A stretch of 64,000 nucleotides of DNA from Brienomyrus brachyistius (GCF_023856365.1 NC_064555.1:11125754-11189753); one strand, 5' to 3'; shown: positions 1 to 11,960, counted from the stretch's first letter. Notes: generated by a model from the letters alone, not told the origin. Numbers and translations are program-made.

Positions 1-223
1 CTTCCTTTAGTGCTTTTCACAATTTGTTTCCAGTGACTCTGCATTTGTAAATTTGTGTTCCATTTCTCCAAATATAGAAACCTACTATGTAGTATTTCAT
101 AACTCATTCTTTTCAACCGGATCAGAATCAAATCTAATTGTAAATACCCAACCCTACAAAAAAAGCTCCACTTTTCACCAAAAAGCACACAGCAACAGTG
201 CCTGCAGGAGCATCCTGTCTCAC

Positions 224-437
224 CCTCATTCTCCACATCTGATGCCATGAGACCCTGCAGCCACTGGGCCCACTCCCTGTCCTCAGGGCCAGAGTCACAC
301 TCATACATGTCCGGGGTGATGTCAGGGGCACGCAGCTCTGCCTCCAGCTGACCCAGTGGGACATCCCGCAAGGGGCGCTTGGAGCGTGTGCGGAAGGCCA
401 TTAGGCTGTTCCCATGACCGCCGTTGCTATTCAGGGC
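224..437 (-). CDS. gon4l: gon4l exon 10
   Basis: 214 nt, starting in phase 0 after CTCACAG and ending in phase 1 at GTGAGA. It encodes [20 protein letters not shown] through [10 protein letters not shown] and an acidic WAQWLQGLM segment. The stretch 255-361 is duplicated at 5094-5200. Confidence 0.93.
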
Positions 438-3400
438 CTGTGAGATTGGGGAAGCAGCAGGGGGAACACGAGTTAGAACCAGGTGGATGAAATTCACTTC
501 TTTATTACGCATTCAAATTAATGAATAACATTCTACTTCAGCTGATGTACTACACTTCGAATAAAGCCTACAGCCCAGAGAGTAGCCAGGGTGGTGACTT
601 TGTAACACGAATCATAATACGATCCATGTCACGGTGACACAGTCAGCGCACCTGGAAGGGCTCCATAGACACTGGTCCAGTGGCCAGTTCCTGTTCTACT
701 GCGTGAAGCTTCTCCATGAAGCTGCATTCGGATGAGGCCATGGGATGGGATGGGGATCTCAGCGGCTGTGGGGGAGGTGGGGGGCCCATGGGAACCACCT
801 CCACCTGGAGGTGCCTTGACTGGTGTTCTCCCTTAATGAAGAGTTATGTGAAGGGGGGATGGGCCACATCTTTTTAAAACAACATCTATACAGGACACAG
901 AGCACAAATGTAGAGTGTGTTTCTATGTTGGTAGCACAGAGGAGTACCAGGTCACCTGTGTTGGGCTGCTGCTGCACTCCTCATCATACTCGATGACAGC
1001 CCTGGTTGGCCCTGCTCGGCTGCCCCGCGGAGAGGAGGCTGTGCTCTCCATGTCACTCTCCAGGAGTGTCTGATGCCAGCAGTACAACATTATTCACATT
1101 GACTCACATGGACCAACACTCAATGGCTTCACTCACAGAGTGCTTCATCCCTCGAAAATTTTCAAGATACCAAAAGGAACTAATATATATATTTAGCAGA
1201 CATTAGTTCAGCATAAAAACATTTTAATTTTCAATGATGAACCGGAAAGCAGGAAACACTTGATCACGTCCTCTCACCTCTTCTGCAGTCTCATCTTCCT
1301 CTTCCTCATCAGGGCAATATTCTTCATCAGAAGAATCCTCTTCCTCCAGAGGAATGTCTACAAACTGGGGAGGCTGGAGAATTCCAAAAAAAAAAGTCAT
1401 GAACTTTTCAGAAAGCTGCAACACACAAGCGAGTGCAGCTACTTCAGCATTAATGCGGGACAGTGAAGGCGTGAACACCGAGCACTACTGCGGGACAGTA
1501 AAGGCGTGAACACCGAGCACTACTGCGGGACAGTGAAGGCGTGAACACCGAGTACTATTGCGGGACTGTGAAGGTGTGAACACCGAGTACTACTGCGGGA
1601 CTGTGAAGGTGTGAACACCGAGTACTACTGCGGGACTGTGAAGGTGTGAACACCGAGTACTACTGCGGGACTGTGAAGGTGTGAACACCGAGTACTACTG
1701 CGGGACTGTGAAGGTGTGAACACCGAGTACTATTGCGGGACTGTGAAGGTGTGAACACCGAGTACTATTGCGGGACTGTGAAGGTGTGAACACCGAGTAC
1801 TACTGCGGGACTGTGAAGGTATGAACACCGAGTACTACTGCGGGACTGTGAAGGTATGAACACCGAGTACTACTACGGGACTGTGAAGATATGAACACTG
1901 TGTACTACTGCGGGACTGTGAAGGTATGAACACTGAGTACTACTGCGGGACTGTGAAGGTATGAACACTGAGTACTACTGCGGGACTGTGAAGGTATGAA
2001 CACTGAGTACTACTGCGGGACTGTGAAGGTATGAACACTGAGTACTACTGCGGGACTATGAAGGTGAAAACTAAACACTACTGCAGGATTATGAAAACTG
2101 GAGGAACCTAAGCTTGCTTACCTTATCCCTCTCAGGCTTCTTTATAGGGGAGATGTTCCACGTAGGAATAACCTAAAAACAGTGTTTTTAATATACTAAC
2201 AAACTTCAAAAACAAGCTAATCAGAAAGAAAGTGTTAACCAAACTTATTTGGATTCATTTAGTATTAATTTACCCAAAACAGGTATATCAAGTAGCATCT
2301 GAAAGGAAAGATGGGGAGTCAAACTTAGGGGACAATGGGCAGTTGCCTGGCATAGTAAATAATCTTAAATGGGAAGTGTTTTCACAGAAATAACCGCAAT
2401 AAGAATACTCTAAGTGCTGTGTAAGCAAGGACAGTTACACTGACTTGCAGGGCACTCACCACGCCTCTCTCCACCACTTCCTTCAGCTTGGAGCGTGTCA
2501 TCTTCGGCTCCTAACATGGACACATTTCCACATTATCTAAGAACCTCCATAGTACATATATCACTTGGGAACTGTGTGGCTCAGTGGTTAGACCTCTGTG
2601 CCTGACATCGGAAGGTGCTCAGCAGAAAAGTCACATCCCATTAACCCCCTGAAAAATGCTCCATATCACATATTCTCCTGCATCACTAGGCTTTATCCTA
2701 AAAGTTGGGGAAACTCACAAAAATGGGCATGGCCTCCGACTCGGCGATGGCAGCTTTCATCATGGCAACAACATGCTCGTTGGTGATGACTTCCTGTAGG
2801 TAAAGAGCACAGATGCACACTGAATGGTAGTAGAAGGCAGCGCAGACACTGCAGTTAACCTAAACCATTTTTGTGGTCAAGTCTGCTTGTCAAGTGACAA
2901 ACTATTTATTCATCTTAGAGCAATGGAAGTGACTGTACAACCCTTCCACTGAGTTAAACCTGGAACTTTTCATACATGTCCAGTGGCCTCATTTGTCAGT
3001 TGAGTATGAACAAAAAGACCTCAGAAATATGCAGGTTTTACAAAACCCTATATTTATCAAACAAAACATGAGTGGGGAAAAAAATGCATATAATTGCGAA
3101 ATCAGGAAAAAAAATTTTGGACAAATCAGGAAAAAGTTACCCTTATTTTAAAGAGGGGAAAAGCAAGCAAATCATAATCTCACGCATGCCAACAATTCAT
3201 ACCATCAACCTGTACCTTCACATAAAAATGTGAAGTGGGATGTATTTTAATTATTATAATTTTATTAATTGAATGAATTTTATTCTACCGGGATTCTGTT
3301 TATTTGTGCAAGCCAAAGAATGTTTATTTGTCTTTGATAATTTAATTTCCTATTTCAAATACTACACCTTGTGACCTCTTTACATGAATTAAAAATATCT

Positions 3401-6400
3401 GTAACTGTCATGAGTTTCACTAAATCTGAATTGGGTATCAGACATTACCATGCATGGACTGCCATATAAAAGGCGTTCTTGCTAGTGACTACGTAAATGG
3501 AAAGAAGGGAATGACTTTTCATGGACCATCAAGCTTATTTTTACTCATTTGTTTACTATTTGCACTATGTGTAATGTCTGTGCATGTTGTCTGATTTGCA
3601 TTAAATGTACGTTTCCCTACGCTGCGGGTGAACAGACAAACATAAAAGCTACATTTGAAGCGATATCCAGCTTTCCAAATGCAATCAGGGTGGTTGCCTG
3701 TGGTGACAACGCAATAAGGGCACCTTAAATCAAATCACGTTTTTTTTTTTTTTTTTTATGAAAAGCACAGTATAGTATTCAGTAGTAGATGCAGAAAATG
3801 AAATGAGTGCCGATTAAGCCACTTTGGTCAATCAAAAACAATTTCAATATATTAATGCACAAGCCATCTGTGATGCCAACATTGATATTACTGGTTAATT
3901 TTAAATTTCACGTAATACATCAGTACCTACTCTAGCACACCACCACACAACAGTGCATCCATTATTATAGACGCCATATGTATGTTTAAGTTTGAGAGTG
4001 ATGGTGCAGGTTTACCTCTGCTACAGTGCAGCAAGTCATTACTTTCCATCTTCAGATGCAACCACTTTTTTGGGGCATTTTTAGAACTGACGGGATTTAC
4101 TGCAGTGGCAATGTGTTGCCGTTCAACACACAATTTCATATTCCACTTTATTGTAAATGCACAAAATACAATTAACCTGACAATGAAATGCAGTTTGGCA
4201 TTATTTTGCATGGGTCTATTAGAAACTAAGTGTTTTCTGATTTTGCAGCATGTTATTGGCCATCATAATAGGGGGGTGGAGATAGAAACCCCATCTCTAC
4301 GTGTAATTGGCCAGTATTGTGCTCAATTAGATCTACGCTCATTTGCCCTTCCTGACTATCTCAGCTGTTTTCCCTGTTTTTCTAAACCTGAATTTCTCAA
4401 CCTAAATTTTCTCAACCTGAATCTTACAACCCGAAATTTCAAGAACTGAATTTTACAACTTGAACTTCAATTTTTATTACCACAAAAGCAACACAAATTC
4501 AATTTCAGGAAATAAACTCAAATTTGATTTCTTTAATTAGTAAGTACAGGTAATGGAATTCAAGTTTGTAGTCTTTAATTCAAGTTCAGGTTAACACATT
4601 CAAATTCAGGTAAATAAATTTAAATTTAGGTTGTGGTGAGTCTGATTTTATCTCCTAAACTAAACTCTAAACTCATAGACACCGACAGCAGACAGTCCTG
4701 TTCTTATGAAGGCTTGCAGTTTGTGGGACTGTGGCTAAGGTGCTTGGTGAGAAGAATTCCGGTAGCACTAGACTTGCTGATAACCAGACAGCGGACAGTT
4801 TGCATGCATGGTGACGGATGTGCAATGTGCCACAGAGCCACTCACATGGATGATGTTGCGCACATTGACTGTTGTTAGGTTGTGCTGCCTGGACTTGCTC
4901 TCTAGCTCCCAGTCTAGCTGCTGGTCGATCTCCACCTCCATGGGGCGCGCCTGATCTGGACGAGGCCTAGGGGCTTCACTGACCTCCTCATCCCTCCTCC
5001 TCCTCCCCCCACTTTTCTTCCTGAGTGTTTTTTGCTCATTAGGTTGCTCATCATCTAAGAAGAATAAATAAATAAAAAGTCAGTGTTAAGTCACTGCAGC
5101 CACTGGGCCCACTCCCTGTCCTCAGGGCCAGAGTCACACTCATACATGTCCGGGGTGATGTCAGGGGCACGCAGCTCTGCCACCAGCTGACCCAGTGGGA
5201 ACAAAGATCCATCATAAGGCAAAAATAAACAACTACTTCAATCGCTATTATCGATCACACTCTCCGTGGCTGGTGGTTTGATATGGTATGAATTTCTATG
5301 GTCAGGAGAAACCCCAGGAAAGTGTTGATAAATATATTCTGACATCAGATGTTTGATCTTCAATTACATTTCATTGCTGGTTATAGCAAAGTTATGTGAT
5401 AATTTGTTAGCATTTATTTATTCAACAAATTAATTATTTAATATTATAATTAAGTAATTATTTACTAGTGCAAAAAATAAGTACATCCCTAGATTCAATA
5501 GTTCTTGTTGCTCCCTTTGGTATTCATATTCAGCATATCAGATGAAACAACCAATCGCTTCATTGCAATTTTTTAAAATGTCAAGTATCAGTGGTTATGA
5601 TTAAAAGCCAAAATGTTAACATTTGGTGATAAGAATACAACATAAGTGAAACGATACAGTAACCAATATAATGCATTACAGACTGAAGCCTTTGCCCTTG
5701 AATAGAAAAGTATCAGTCTAAGTATATCTTAGCACTGAAAGACCTTTTTCAACGCGTACATTTGTACTGACACGTTATGTTATGTTGACGCCGTATAAAA
5801 ATGCATGTTATCGCCAGCTTTTAAATGCATATTTTTATGAAAATGCTTCTTATAAAAGTGCGGTGTGACAAAAATACTGCATATAGAGGGGAAAACATGC
5901 TATGTTGAGATGTAATTCAAACAGAATCAAAGTACAAGTCACTGACAGAATTTAAATATATCTGAAAATTACAACGCATTCCTTGGGATGTGTTTACTGC
6001 TTTCTCTTGATTATACAAGTGAATCAGTGTTTAGTAAAGACTGAAACTAAACTTCAGTTTCAGAAACAGGAAACAGTTGGCTGTTAACATGACTGATGGG
6101 TTAGGGCAAAGTTTACGAGACACCTGGAGGCATTAAGGGGCGGCTTACCCAAAGTTATGACCAAACCCTGCTCAGTATCCTCTTCGGGCAGTAGGTCATA
6201 CTGTGCAGTGTTGCTGCATTGCTTGGCTGTCTCTCCATTATGTCCTGCAGACCCGAATACAAATAATAAAAGCACTGATCTGTGTATTGCAATTCTCTTT
6301 TGCTCCCACTATTGATTCAGGTACAAACTGAGGCTTCGTGATTGGGACTGAAAAAAATAGCTTTTAGGATACATGTCCCATAATTCCATACATAGACTGC

Positions 6401-6982
6401 AGTTCCCATAATTCCACACAGACTGCAGTTCCTATAACTCCACACATAGACTGCAGTTACAAAGTAACAAGAAGTCCAGAATAATACCAGAAACAAAACT
6501 ACTTAAAGACAAGAAAATTAAAATATGAGTCTAACACTTGAGGTAAAAGACAAGGACTGTATTTTAAAAATGATCAACTTATTATTTAATTACTTAAAAA
6601 TTATTCAGCTGGTAAACTTTGTGATGTTACTGAGGAGTTTCCATTGTAATTTTGATAAACTAAAAGCAAACCTACCCAAAAGCATGACATCAGAAATCCC
6701 AATGCTTGCTAATTTTGAAAATGTAGGTAAATGACTTTACTTACCTAAATTACATGCAGTATTATGATCCTGGATTAGTGCCTGACCTTTACACGGCAGC
6801 CTCCTTGGTAATGAAAAATCTTGGAAAATTCTTTCTGTGTTAGATGTGGGGATGGCACTCCTTTGCGGGGCAGATGACACACTGTGGGATGCTGTACCCT
6901 TAGACTGTACTTTCTTCTTGGCCTTCGACCATGACAGACCTACTTTCAGGGAGTTCAACTTGCAGTTCTGGGCTTGACTCAT
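224..6982 (-). CDS. gon4l: gon4l, 5' part (10 coding exons, runs off left edge)
   Basis: This encodes the N-terminal ~432 residues of GON-4-like, a nuclear regulator. The family is reported to act with YY1/SIN3A/HDAC1-type complexes, and the zebrafish gene is udu. Joined exons (minus strand): 6982-6745, 6244-6149, 5054-4846, 2793-2719, 2510-2460, 2172-2122, 1373-1278, 1069-956, 804-652, 437-224. All phases match. Recognisable family blocks in order are [76 protein letters not shown], an acidic [11 protein letters not shown] run, [13 protein letters not shown], a PMGPPPPP stretch, [12 protein letters not shown] and [18 protein letters not shown]. The ATG at 6982 follows an in-frame TGA in the same exon. 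The first two exons are poorly conserved, so the start is less certain. The SANT/PAH-containing C-terminal half lies outside the window. Confidence 0.93.
652..804 (-). CDS. gon4l: gon4l exon 9
   Basis: 153 nt, phase 0. It encodes [14 protein letters not shown] near its start and [19 protein letters not shown] near its end, matching the family. Donor is GTGCGC, weaker than the others. Confidence 0.9.
956..1069 (-). CDS. gon4l: gon4l exon 8
   Basis: 114 nt, phase 0. It encodes [16 protein letters not shown] then a less conserved Ser-rich stretch ending SSSPTQ. Acceptor GCATCAG, donor GTGACC. Confidence 0.9.
1278..1373 (-). CDS. gon4l: gon4l exon 7 (acidic)
   Basis: 96 nt, phase 0. It encodes [19 protein letters not shown] followed by an Asp/Glu run ending TAEE, a hallmark of GON4L. 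Donor GTGAGA. Confidence 0.95.
1452..2096. repeat. 35-bp minisatellite filling gon4l intron 6
   Basis: About 18 tandem copies of a 35-bp unit whose core is TACTGCGGGACTGTGAAGG. Variants are spatially ordered. Left units carry GGCGTGAACACCGAGCAC, middle units GGTGTGAACACCGAGTAC and right units GGTATGAACACTGAGTAC. The array fills most of the 748-bp intron at 1374-2121. Confidence 0.95.
2122..2172 (-). CDS. gon4l: gon4l exon 6
   Basis: 51 nt, phase 0. It encodes [17 protein letters not shown]. Donor GTAAGC lies about 25 bp from the start of the intron-filling 35-bp minisatellite. Confidence 0.95.
2460..2510 (-). CDS. gon4l: gon4l exon 5
   Basis: 51 nt, phase 0. It encodes [17 protein letters not shown], nearly identical to the family sequence. 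Donor GTGAGT. Confidence 0.95.
2574..2640 (+). repeat. tRNA-derived SINE head fragment
   Basis: TGTGGCTCAGTGGTTAGACC resembles a pol III A-box region of a tRNA-derived SINE. The B box and tail are not clear, so this is a relic. It lies in gon4l intron 4. Confidence 0.35.
2719..2793 (-). CDS. gon4l: gon4l exon 4
   Basis: 75 nt, phase 0, CTACAG acceptor and GTGAGT donor. It encodes [20 protein letters not shown] then AMPIF, a strongly conserved GON4L block. Confidence 0.95.
4381..4632. repeat. AT-rich quasi-palindromic repeat
   Basis: Repeated AACCTGAATTT-like words on the left half and their complements (AAATTCAGGTT, AATTCAAGTTCAGGTT) on the right half suggest a decayed inverted-repeat element in gon4l intron 3. 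Confidence 0.45.
4846..5054 (-). CDS. gon4l: gon4l exon 3
   Basis: 209 nt. It begins in phase 1 after CTTCTTAG and ends in phase 0 at GTGAGT. It encodes a basic segment ([13 protein letters not shown], likely nuclear-localising) followed by [14 protein letters not shown], a clear match to the GON4L core. A 107-bp copy of part of exon 10 lies 40 bp upstream of its acceptor. Confidence 0.93.
5094..5200 (-). pseudogene. gon4l: Duplicated fragment of gon4l exon 10
   Basis: These 107 bp match 255-361 with one difference (T343 becomes A5182, changing Glu to Val in the LGQLEAEL motif). The copy covers only exon-internal sequence, in the same orientation, inside intron 2, ending 40 bp before the exon 3 acceptor. 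It lacks its own good splice sites, so it is probably not translated. An assembly error is possible. Confidence 0.9.
6149..6244 (-). CDS. gon4l: gon4l exon 2
   Basis: 96 nt, phase 1 to phase 1, with acceptor TCTGCAG and donor GTAAGC. It encodes a stretch ending [16 protein letters not shown], which may correspond to the acidic EEEIEDGGLFIP region of mammalian GON4L. That correspondence is inferred. Confidence 0.72.
6377..6458. repeat. Short tandem repeat, ~27-bp unit x3
   Basis: Three consecutive copies of a unit like CATAATTCCACACATAGACT followed by GCAGTT, in gon4l intron 1. Confidence 0.7.
6745..6982 (-). CDS. gon4l: gon4l first coding exon
   Basis: The exon probably begins at 7030 (acceptor TTCTTGTAG) with a short 5' UTR. 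An in-frame TGA precedes the ATG at 6982, and G at -3 suits a start. 79 codons end in phase 1 at a strong GTAAGT donor. The protein is basic and Ser/Lys-rich with no recognised domain. Assignment rests on phase continuity with later exons. Confidence 0.7.
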
Positions 6983-7029
6983 TACAAGGAAGAAACTGTT
7001 TCACAACAAGTGATGACTGTACCTTATCA

Positions 7030-8640
7030 CCTACAAGAAGACAAAACACTCACAGTAACACACACATTCCATAGCAAACTTTACATGGTTCCTACATTGG
7101 TAAAGAGTAGTGATGAACTAATTAGGTAACTTCTGGCCAATACCAATTGTTTTGTAAATTAAAAAAAAATAATAATAATGTTATTAAAGATGCACTGATC
7201 CGATAATCAGATCCGTATCAGCACCAATCCAGACGGATTGGGTATTCCAATCACTTTTAATACACTCCAAACGATAGATTTTTATGGGTAGATCGCAAAG
7301 CATTATTGGGTAAGCTGAACACAAAAGCTGCCACTCAGTGTATTTGCCACTCAGTGGGTGTGAGCGTGGTGACTTCTGCCTGCTGTGGCATCATGCGCAT
7401 GCATACCCTTTGCAATATGAGGAGTTTAAGAACATTGGATGGGTGACAAACTGGAAGTATTTTATGCTTTTATCAACAACTAGTAGCACAGTAGATTTAC
7501 AATCTTTGTAAAAGATGCACAAATCGCTCTATATTTTGTGGATGTGATTTTATACAATACAAATGAAAATACATATTTGTGGATAGTGATAAATTTGTGA
7601 TATTTTTTACTACAGGTCAGCTGTGGTGGAGTCTTGGTATGAATTGGACAAAAATCCGCAAATAAATAGAGGAGAAAATCACAAATCATGACATGATCCA
7701 CAAATATATAAAACCTTTTTTCACGTGTACAAATTGCTCCATATTTTTGTGGATATTTTACGCAACACAAATAAAAATACGTATTTGTGGATAGTGATGT
7801 ATTTCTGATTTGTTTCTACAGATCAGCTGTGGTATATGGGTCCCCTAAGAGGTCAGAGTGGAAAAATATTTTTTGAAATAGTTTTGAGTGTAGTAACACT
7901 TCTCTGTCTCTACAGACATGTCCAGTTAAACATGCTTTAAGCATTAAATTGTGTGACAATGCACACCATCTAACTTTCATATATGTGTTTTTAAACATAT
8001 TCATTCACCGCCAGTAACTGTAAATAAAAACAACTGGCCTATTCAATATGAAGCGCAGACACAAAAAAAATGAAATATTAATTAAAACTTGCATAGTTCC
8101 ATGACAAAAGGTGACCATACTGCCCCCAAGAATTTTGGTACTGCATCTCGCATATATGTAGAATTACTTCCACCCGCAGGTGCTCAAACGACATGGGGCA
8201 TGAACACAGAATACGCCTGGTGGCCAAGATGTGTAAACAAACGCATTGTGAGCATCAAGTGGAAACCAGTCCATTGACTTGCAGTCAGATATTTTAGACC
8301 CGCCTGGAAACCAAGCTTCACTACATGGTGTTTGAGAGTCATCTTGACAAGACAGAATAAACTACCAATAACATTAATGCTCACAGATGACAAGTCAAAA
8401 GTGTTGACTTTAGTAGTATTCATTCTGTTACACGCAGAAGCAGTGTTGCCAACTTAGCATTTTTATTGCTAGATTTTGCCTCAAATATCTTGATAAGGAA
8501 CCCTGCTGGCATGACAGCCTTCTTTATATTCTACCCACTGCTCAACATCCTATTGGCACTTTGCTCTGCCACATATAAGTTTACTACCTCATGTTGAATG
8601 TTGCATTATATATCTAACAATATATCATAGTAGCATTTTC
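7030..8640. other. gon4l upstream/5' intron DNA with repeat pieces
   Basis: No coding exon was recognised. A fragment at about 7190-7260 (GATGCACTGATCCGATAATC) looks like the end of a fish hAT-type repeat. A dispersed repeat follows at 7820-8090. A non-coding first exon of gon4l may lie upstream of 7030 but was not located with confidence. Confidence 0.4.
7820..8090 (+). repeat. Dispersed repeat, copy A
   Basis: Shares ordered blocks with 35555-35975: CCCCTAAGAGGTCA, GACATGTCCAGTTAA, ACTTTCATATRTGTG, CCGCCAGTRACT and AAATGAAATATTAATTAA. Family unknown to me. Confidence 0.7.
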
Positions 8641-9890
8641 TATCCATCCATCTATCATCTCCCACTAGATCCAAGGTCGGGTCATGGGGGCAGCAGTCTC
8701 AACAGGGAAAACCAGACTTCCCGCTCCCCGGCCACTTCATCCAGCTCCTCTGGGGGGATCCCGAGGCGTTCCCAGGCCAGCCAGAGAGACATAGTCCCTC
8801 CAGCGTGTCCTGGGCCTTCCCCGGGGCCTCCTCCCAGTGGGAAATGCCCGGAACACCTCACCAGGGAGGCGTCCAGGAGGCATCCTAATTAGATGCCCGA
8901 GCCACCTCATCTGGCTCTCCTCATTGCGGAGGAGCAGTGGCTCTACTCTGAGTCCCTCCCGAATGACTGAGCTCCTCACCCTATCTCTTAGAGGGAGCCC
9001 AGCCACCCTGTGGAGGAAACTCATTTCGGCCGCTTGCACTTGCGATCTCGTTCTTTCGGTCACTACCCACAGTTCGTGACCATAGGTGAGGGTAGGAACG
9101 TAGATCGACTGGTAAATCGAGAGCTTTGCCTTTTGACTCAGCTTTCTTCGCCATGACAGACCGATGAAGCGCCCGCATCACTACTGATGCCGCACCAATC
9201 CGCCTCTCGATCTCCCGTTCCATCGTTCCCTCACTCGTGAAAAAGACCCTGAGATACTTAAACTCCTCCACTTGGGAGAGGACCCCATCCCCAACCCAGA
9301 GATTATTCTACCCTTTTCCGGCTGAGGACCATGGTCTCGGATTTGGAGGTGCTGATTCTCATCCCAGCCGCTTCACACTCAGCTGTGAACTGCTCCAGTG
9401 AGAGCCGAAGGTCACGGTCCGATGAAGCCAACACCATCTGCAAAAAGCAGAGACCTAATCCTGAGGTCACCGAACCAGACACCCTCAAAGCCCTGGCTGC
9501 ACCTAGAAATTCTGACCATAAAAACTATGAACGGAATCGGTGACAAAGGGCAGCCCTGACAGAGTCCAACCCTCACTGGAAACGAGTCCGACTTATTGCG
9601 GACCAGGCTCTGGCACCTGTCATAAAGGAAGCCCGGCACCCCATACTCCCAGAGCACCCCCCACAGGACTCCCCGAGGGACACAGTCGAATGCCTTCTCC
9701 AAGTCCACAAAACACATGTAGACTGATTGGGCAAACTCCCATAAACCCTCCAAAACCCTGTGGAGAGTATAGAGCTGGTCCACTGTTCCATGGCCATGGC
9801 GAAAACCACACTGCTCCTTCTGAATCCGAGGTTCGACAGTCGGGCGGACCCACCTCTCCAGAACCCCGAATAGTAGCATTTTGTACTTAG
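8640..9890 (-). mobile_element. Degraded non-LTR retrotransposon (RT C-terminal half)
   Basis: Minus-strand pieces in several frames encode reverse transcriptase: CGFRHGHGTVDQLYTLHRVL, YMCFVDLEKAFDCVPRGVLW, GLCQGCPLSPI, LLFADGV (a YADD-like site with a changed last residue), then KYLRVFFTSEG, RRIGAASVVMRALHRSV and the C-terminal RRPRGRPRTRWRDYV motif. Frameshifts make it non-functional. The 3' tail is a (TGGA)-like run near 8655. Clade was not assigned. Confidence 0.9.
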
Positions 9891-10870
9891 CATTATGGCT
9901 GCATGATAAAGTTCCATTTGTTGCGATAGATACGTCAGTATACTATGGTACCTTGTTCAGGTAACGCCAAGAGGTACGTATAGTTTCCTTACAATAAAGT
10001 TGCTGTATTATAAACATTGCGCTTCGATCATTTCAGTTGCACTGAAATGTACTAATTTCAGTACTGAATTATTACAAAACTGTGGTACGCATTACATAAG
10101 ATACTTTTGAAAATAAGCTCATATTACATAGTATAACATACTGAAAAATATTTTAGTATCATGGTACAATACAAAAAGCTAAACAGATCACCGTTGTATT
10201 TTAACTTGAGATACATTGTAATACTACCACACCATGGTATATATAGGTGGCCAAATTACAACGGTTTTATCATAGTGGTACCACCATAACATTACCTTGA
10301 TGATAATACCACAGTACTTTTTATAAGGGGCGCCAATTAAAATGCTTTGTGATTTGCCCATAAAAATGCATCGTTTGGCGCGTATTAAAAGTGATTGGAA
10401 TTTCAGTGTACAAATATTCTATTACATCTCGCCTTTAACTGCCCCCTAGTCGGATGCACTTTCCGGTACTCGAGTACGTGTTCCCATTCCACGCAGCCTC
10501 ATGCCCACATTAGTTCCAAAAATCCTTTTGGGAAATGCACACCCGATTGTAAACACTAAAAACTCACCGAAGGGAGCTCTCGCCCTGGTCGGGGAAAATA
10601 CCGAGGTTACCTACTTTGCTGCAGATACTTGTAAAAGTCCTTGTGGTTGAAAAGGTTGAGAATCCCTGGTCTATATGATACCTCAACAACGCAGTTCCAT
10701 AACTACAAGCATGCGGCCATGGACTGCGTTTTCTGCCCGCCAGCCAGAAACCATTAAAGAGTTTGTTTTTAAGACTTACAAGATTATCTGTCCGCACTAT
10801 TCTGTTACTCCGTATTCACTTCCTTTAGTGGATTTACAAATCTTTCAAAACTACAAAAAAATACAAATTT
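9890..10870. other. Intergenic, MITE-like relics
   Basis: AT-rich DNA with repeated ATGGTA/TACCAT words around 10150-10330, typical of palindromic MITE debris. No gene seen. A GTGAGT-like minus-strand donor at 10567 could belong to a non-coding exon, but the sequence just upstream resembles a transposon end. Confidence 0.35.
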
Positions 10871-11170
10871 AAGATATCAGCTTCCGGATGTCACTTTTAA
10901 AAGTGTCCGACGATCCCCTACCAGCGGAACGTTCCTATGTAGTTTAATCAGGATTAACCAGACTGTGCTATTGTTCCCCAATTCCGGTCGTGCAGACATA
11001 ATCTGTCGTTTTAACGGAAATGACGTATAAGCTTGAGATTGGAAGGGGCTTGACAGGGGACACGCGCTGTCAGGCCCCTTCTGCAGCCAGACACTCGTGA
11101 CATATCTTATTCATTGCCAGGTTTAGTAGATGTGGTGACGTTTGTTGACGTAAGACGCAAAGAGTGTAAG
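10870..11170. promoter_or_regulatory. CpG-enriched candidate promoter with three TGACGT sites
   Basis: CpG is locally denser than in surrounding DNA. TGACGT (CRE/ATF half site) occurs at 11021, 11136 and 11146, with an ETS-like CTTCCGGATG near 10881. It lies upstream of gon4l (minus strand). Promoter activity and target gene are inference. Confidence 0.35.
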
Positions 11171-11609
11171 CGTACGCTGGGGCTGGCTGCTGTTTGTCGA
11201 TCATCATGTTGCTTTCTTTCCTTGTGCGATTAAAACATGGCTACGTTTTCCCCCTTCTCTTCAGTTTTTATATTGTTTATCTGACCCTCTCTCTTTCACA
11301 AGTATGTGTTGGTAGACTTAATATGCTCAGTGATCGTTACAGTTGTGGAACAAATATAGAGATGTTTATGATTTAATACCAAGACGTTCGGTGTGTGTCA
11401 GTACAAAACTCACACTATTCTGTGCCGTATATTACTTGTTCTTTGACTTATTTTTTCTGGTAATGTACATGGTCCCGTTGCCAATATCATTCATCTTATT
11501 ACTGAGGGGGCTACTAATGATTTCTACTTTGGTGATCTTTTATTATCATTATTATTTTTGAGTATTAATGTAAGAAGCCTATTACAAAAAACTGACCCGT
11601 AAAAGTGTG

Positions 11610-11960
11610 GGTTTCTGCCTGGGGCAGAGTGGTGGCTCTGAGGCTAGGGGTCTGTGCCAACAATCAGAAAGTTGCTGGTTCAAATCCTGTGAATTGCAGG
11701 AGTGATGTGTGATGTTAATCTACATCCAGCTGTGCAAGGAGGTCCTCCAATTTATAGGAAAACTTGGGAGTTGGTGGCAGGATTGGCACTCCAGCCACCA
11801 GAAGAAAACTCACAGTGGTTCATTTGGACTAGTGCAGTGCTGAGGTATTACCCACTGCATTGTTGCACTTGGGTTCTCATCCTTGAGGTGGTTTATCATG
11901 TGGTGGGTGCAGCAACACGCTGCCAGCACATGCTCCTTGCCTCTTTCTGCCTCTAATCCA
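11610..11960 (+). mobile_element. tRNA-derived SINE (family 1)
   Basis: The head has an A-box-like GTGGCTCTGAGGCTAGGGGT and B box GGTTCAAATCC. The body matches an inverted copy at 26765-27150 over most of its length. The 3' end (GTGGTGGGTGCAGCAACACG) resembles the LINE fragment at 47430-47690. Confidence 0.85.

Noticed and set aside
10567..10797. Minus-strand frame ending at a GTGAGT donor as the first gon4l exon
   Set aside because: Upstream sequence (ATTCTCAACCTTTTCAACCA) looks like a transposon end and the frame is not conserved. Kept only as a weak possibility.
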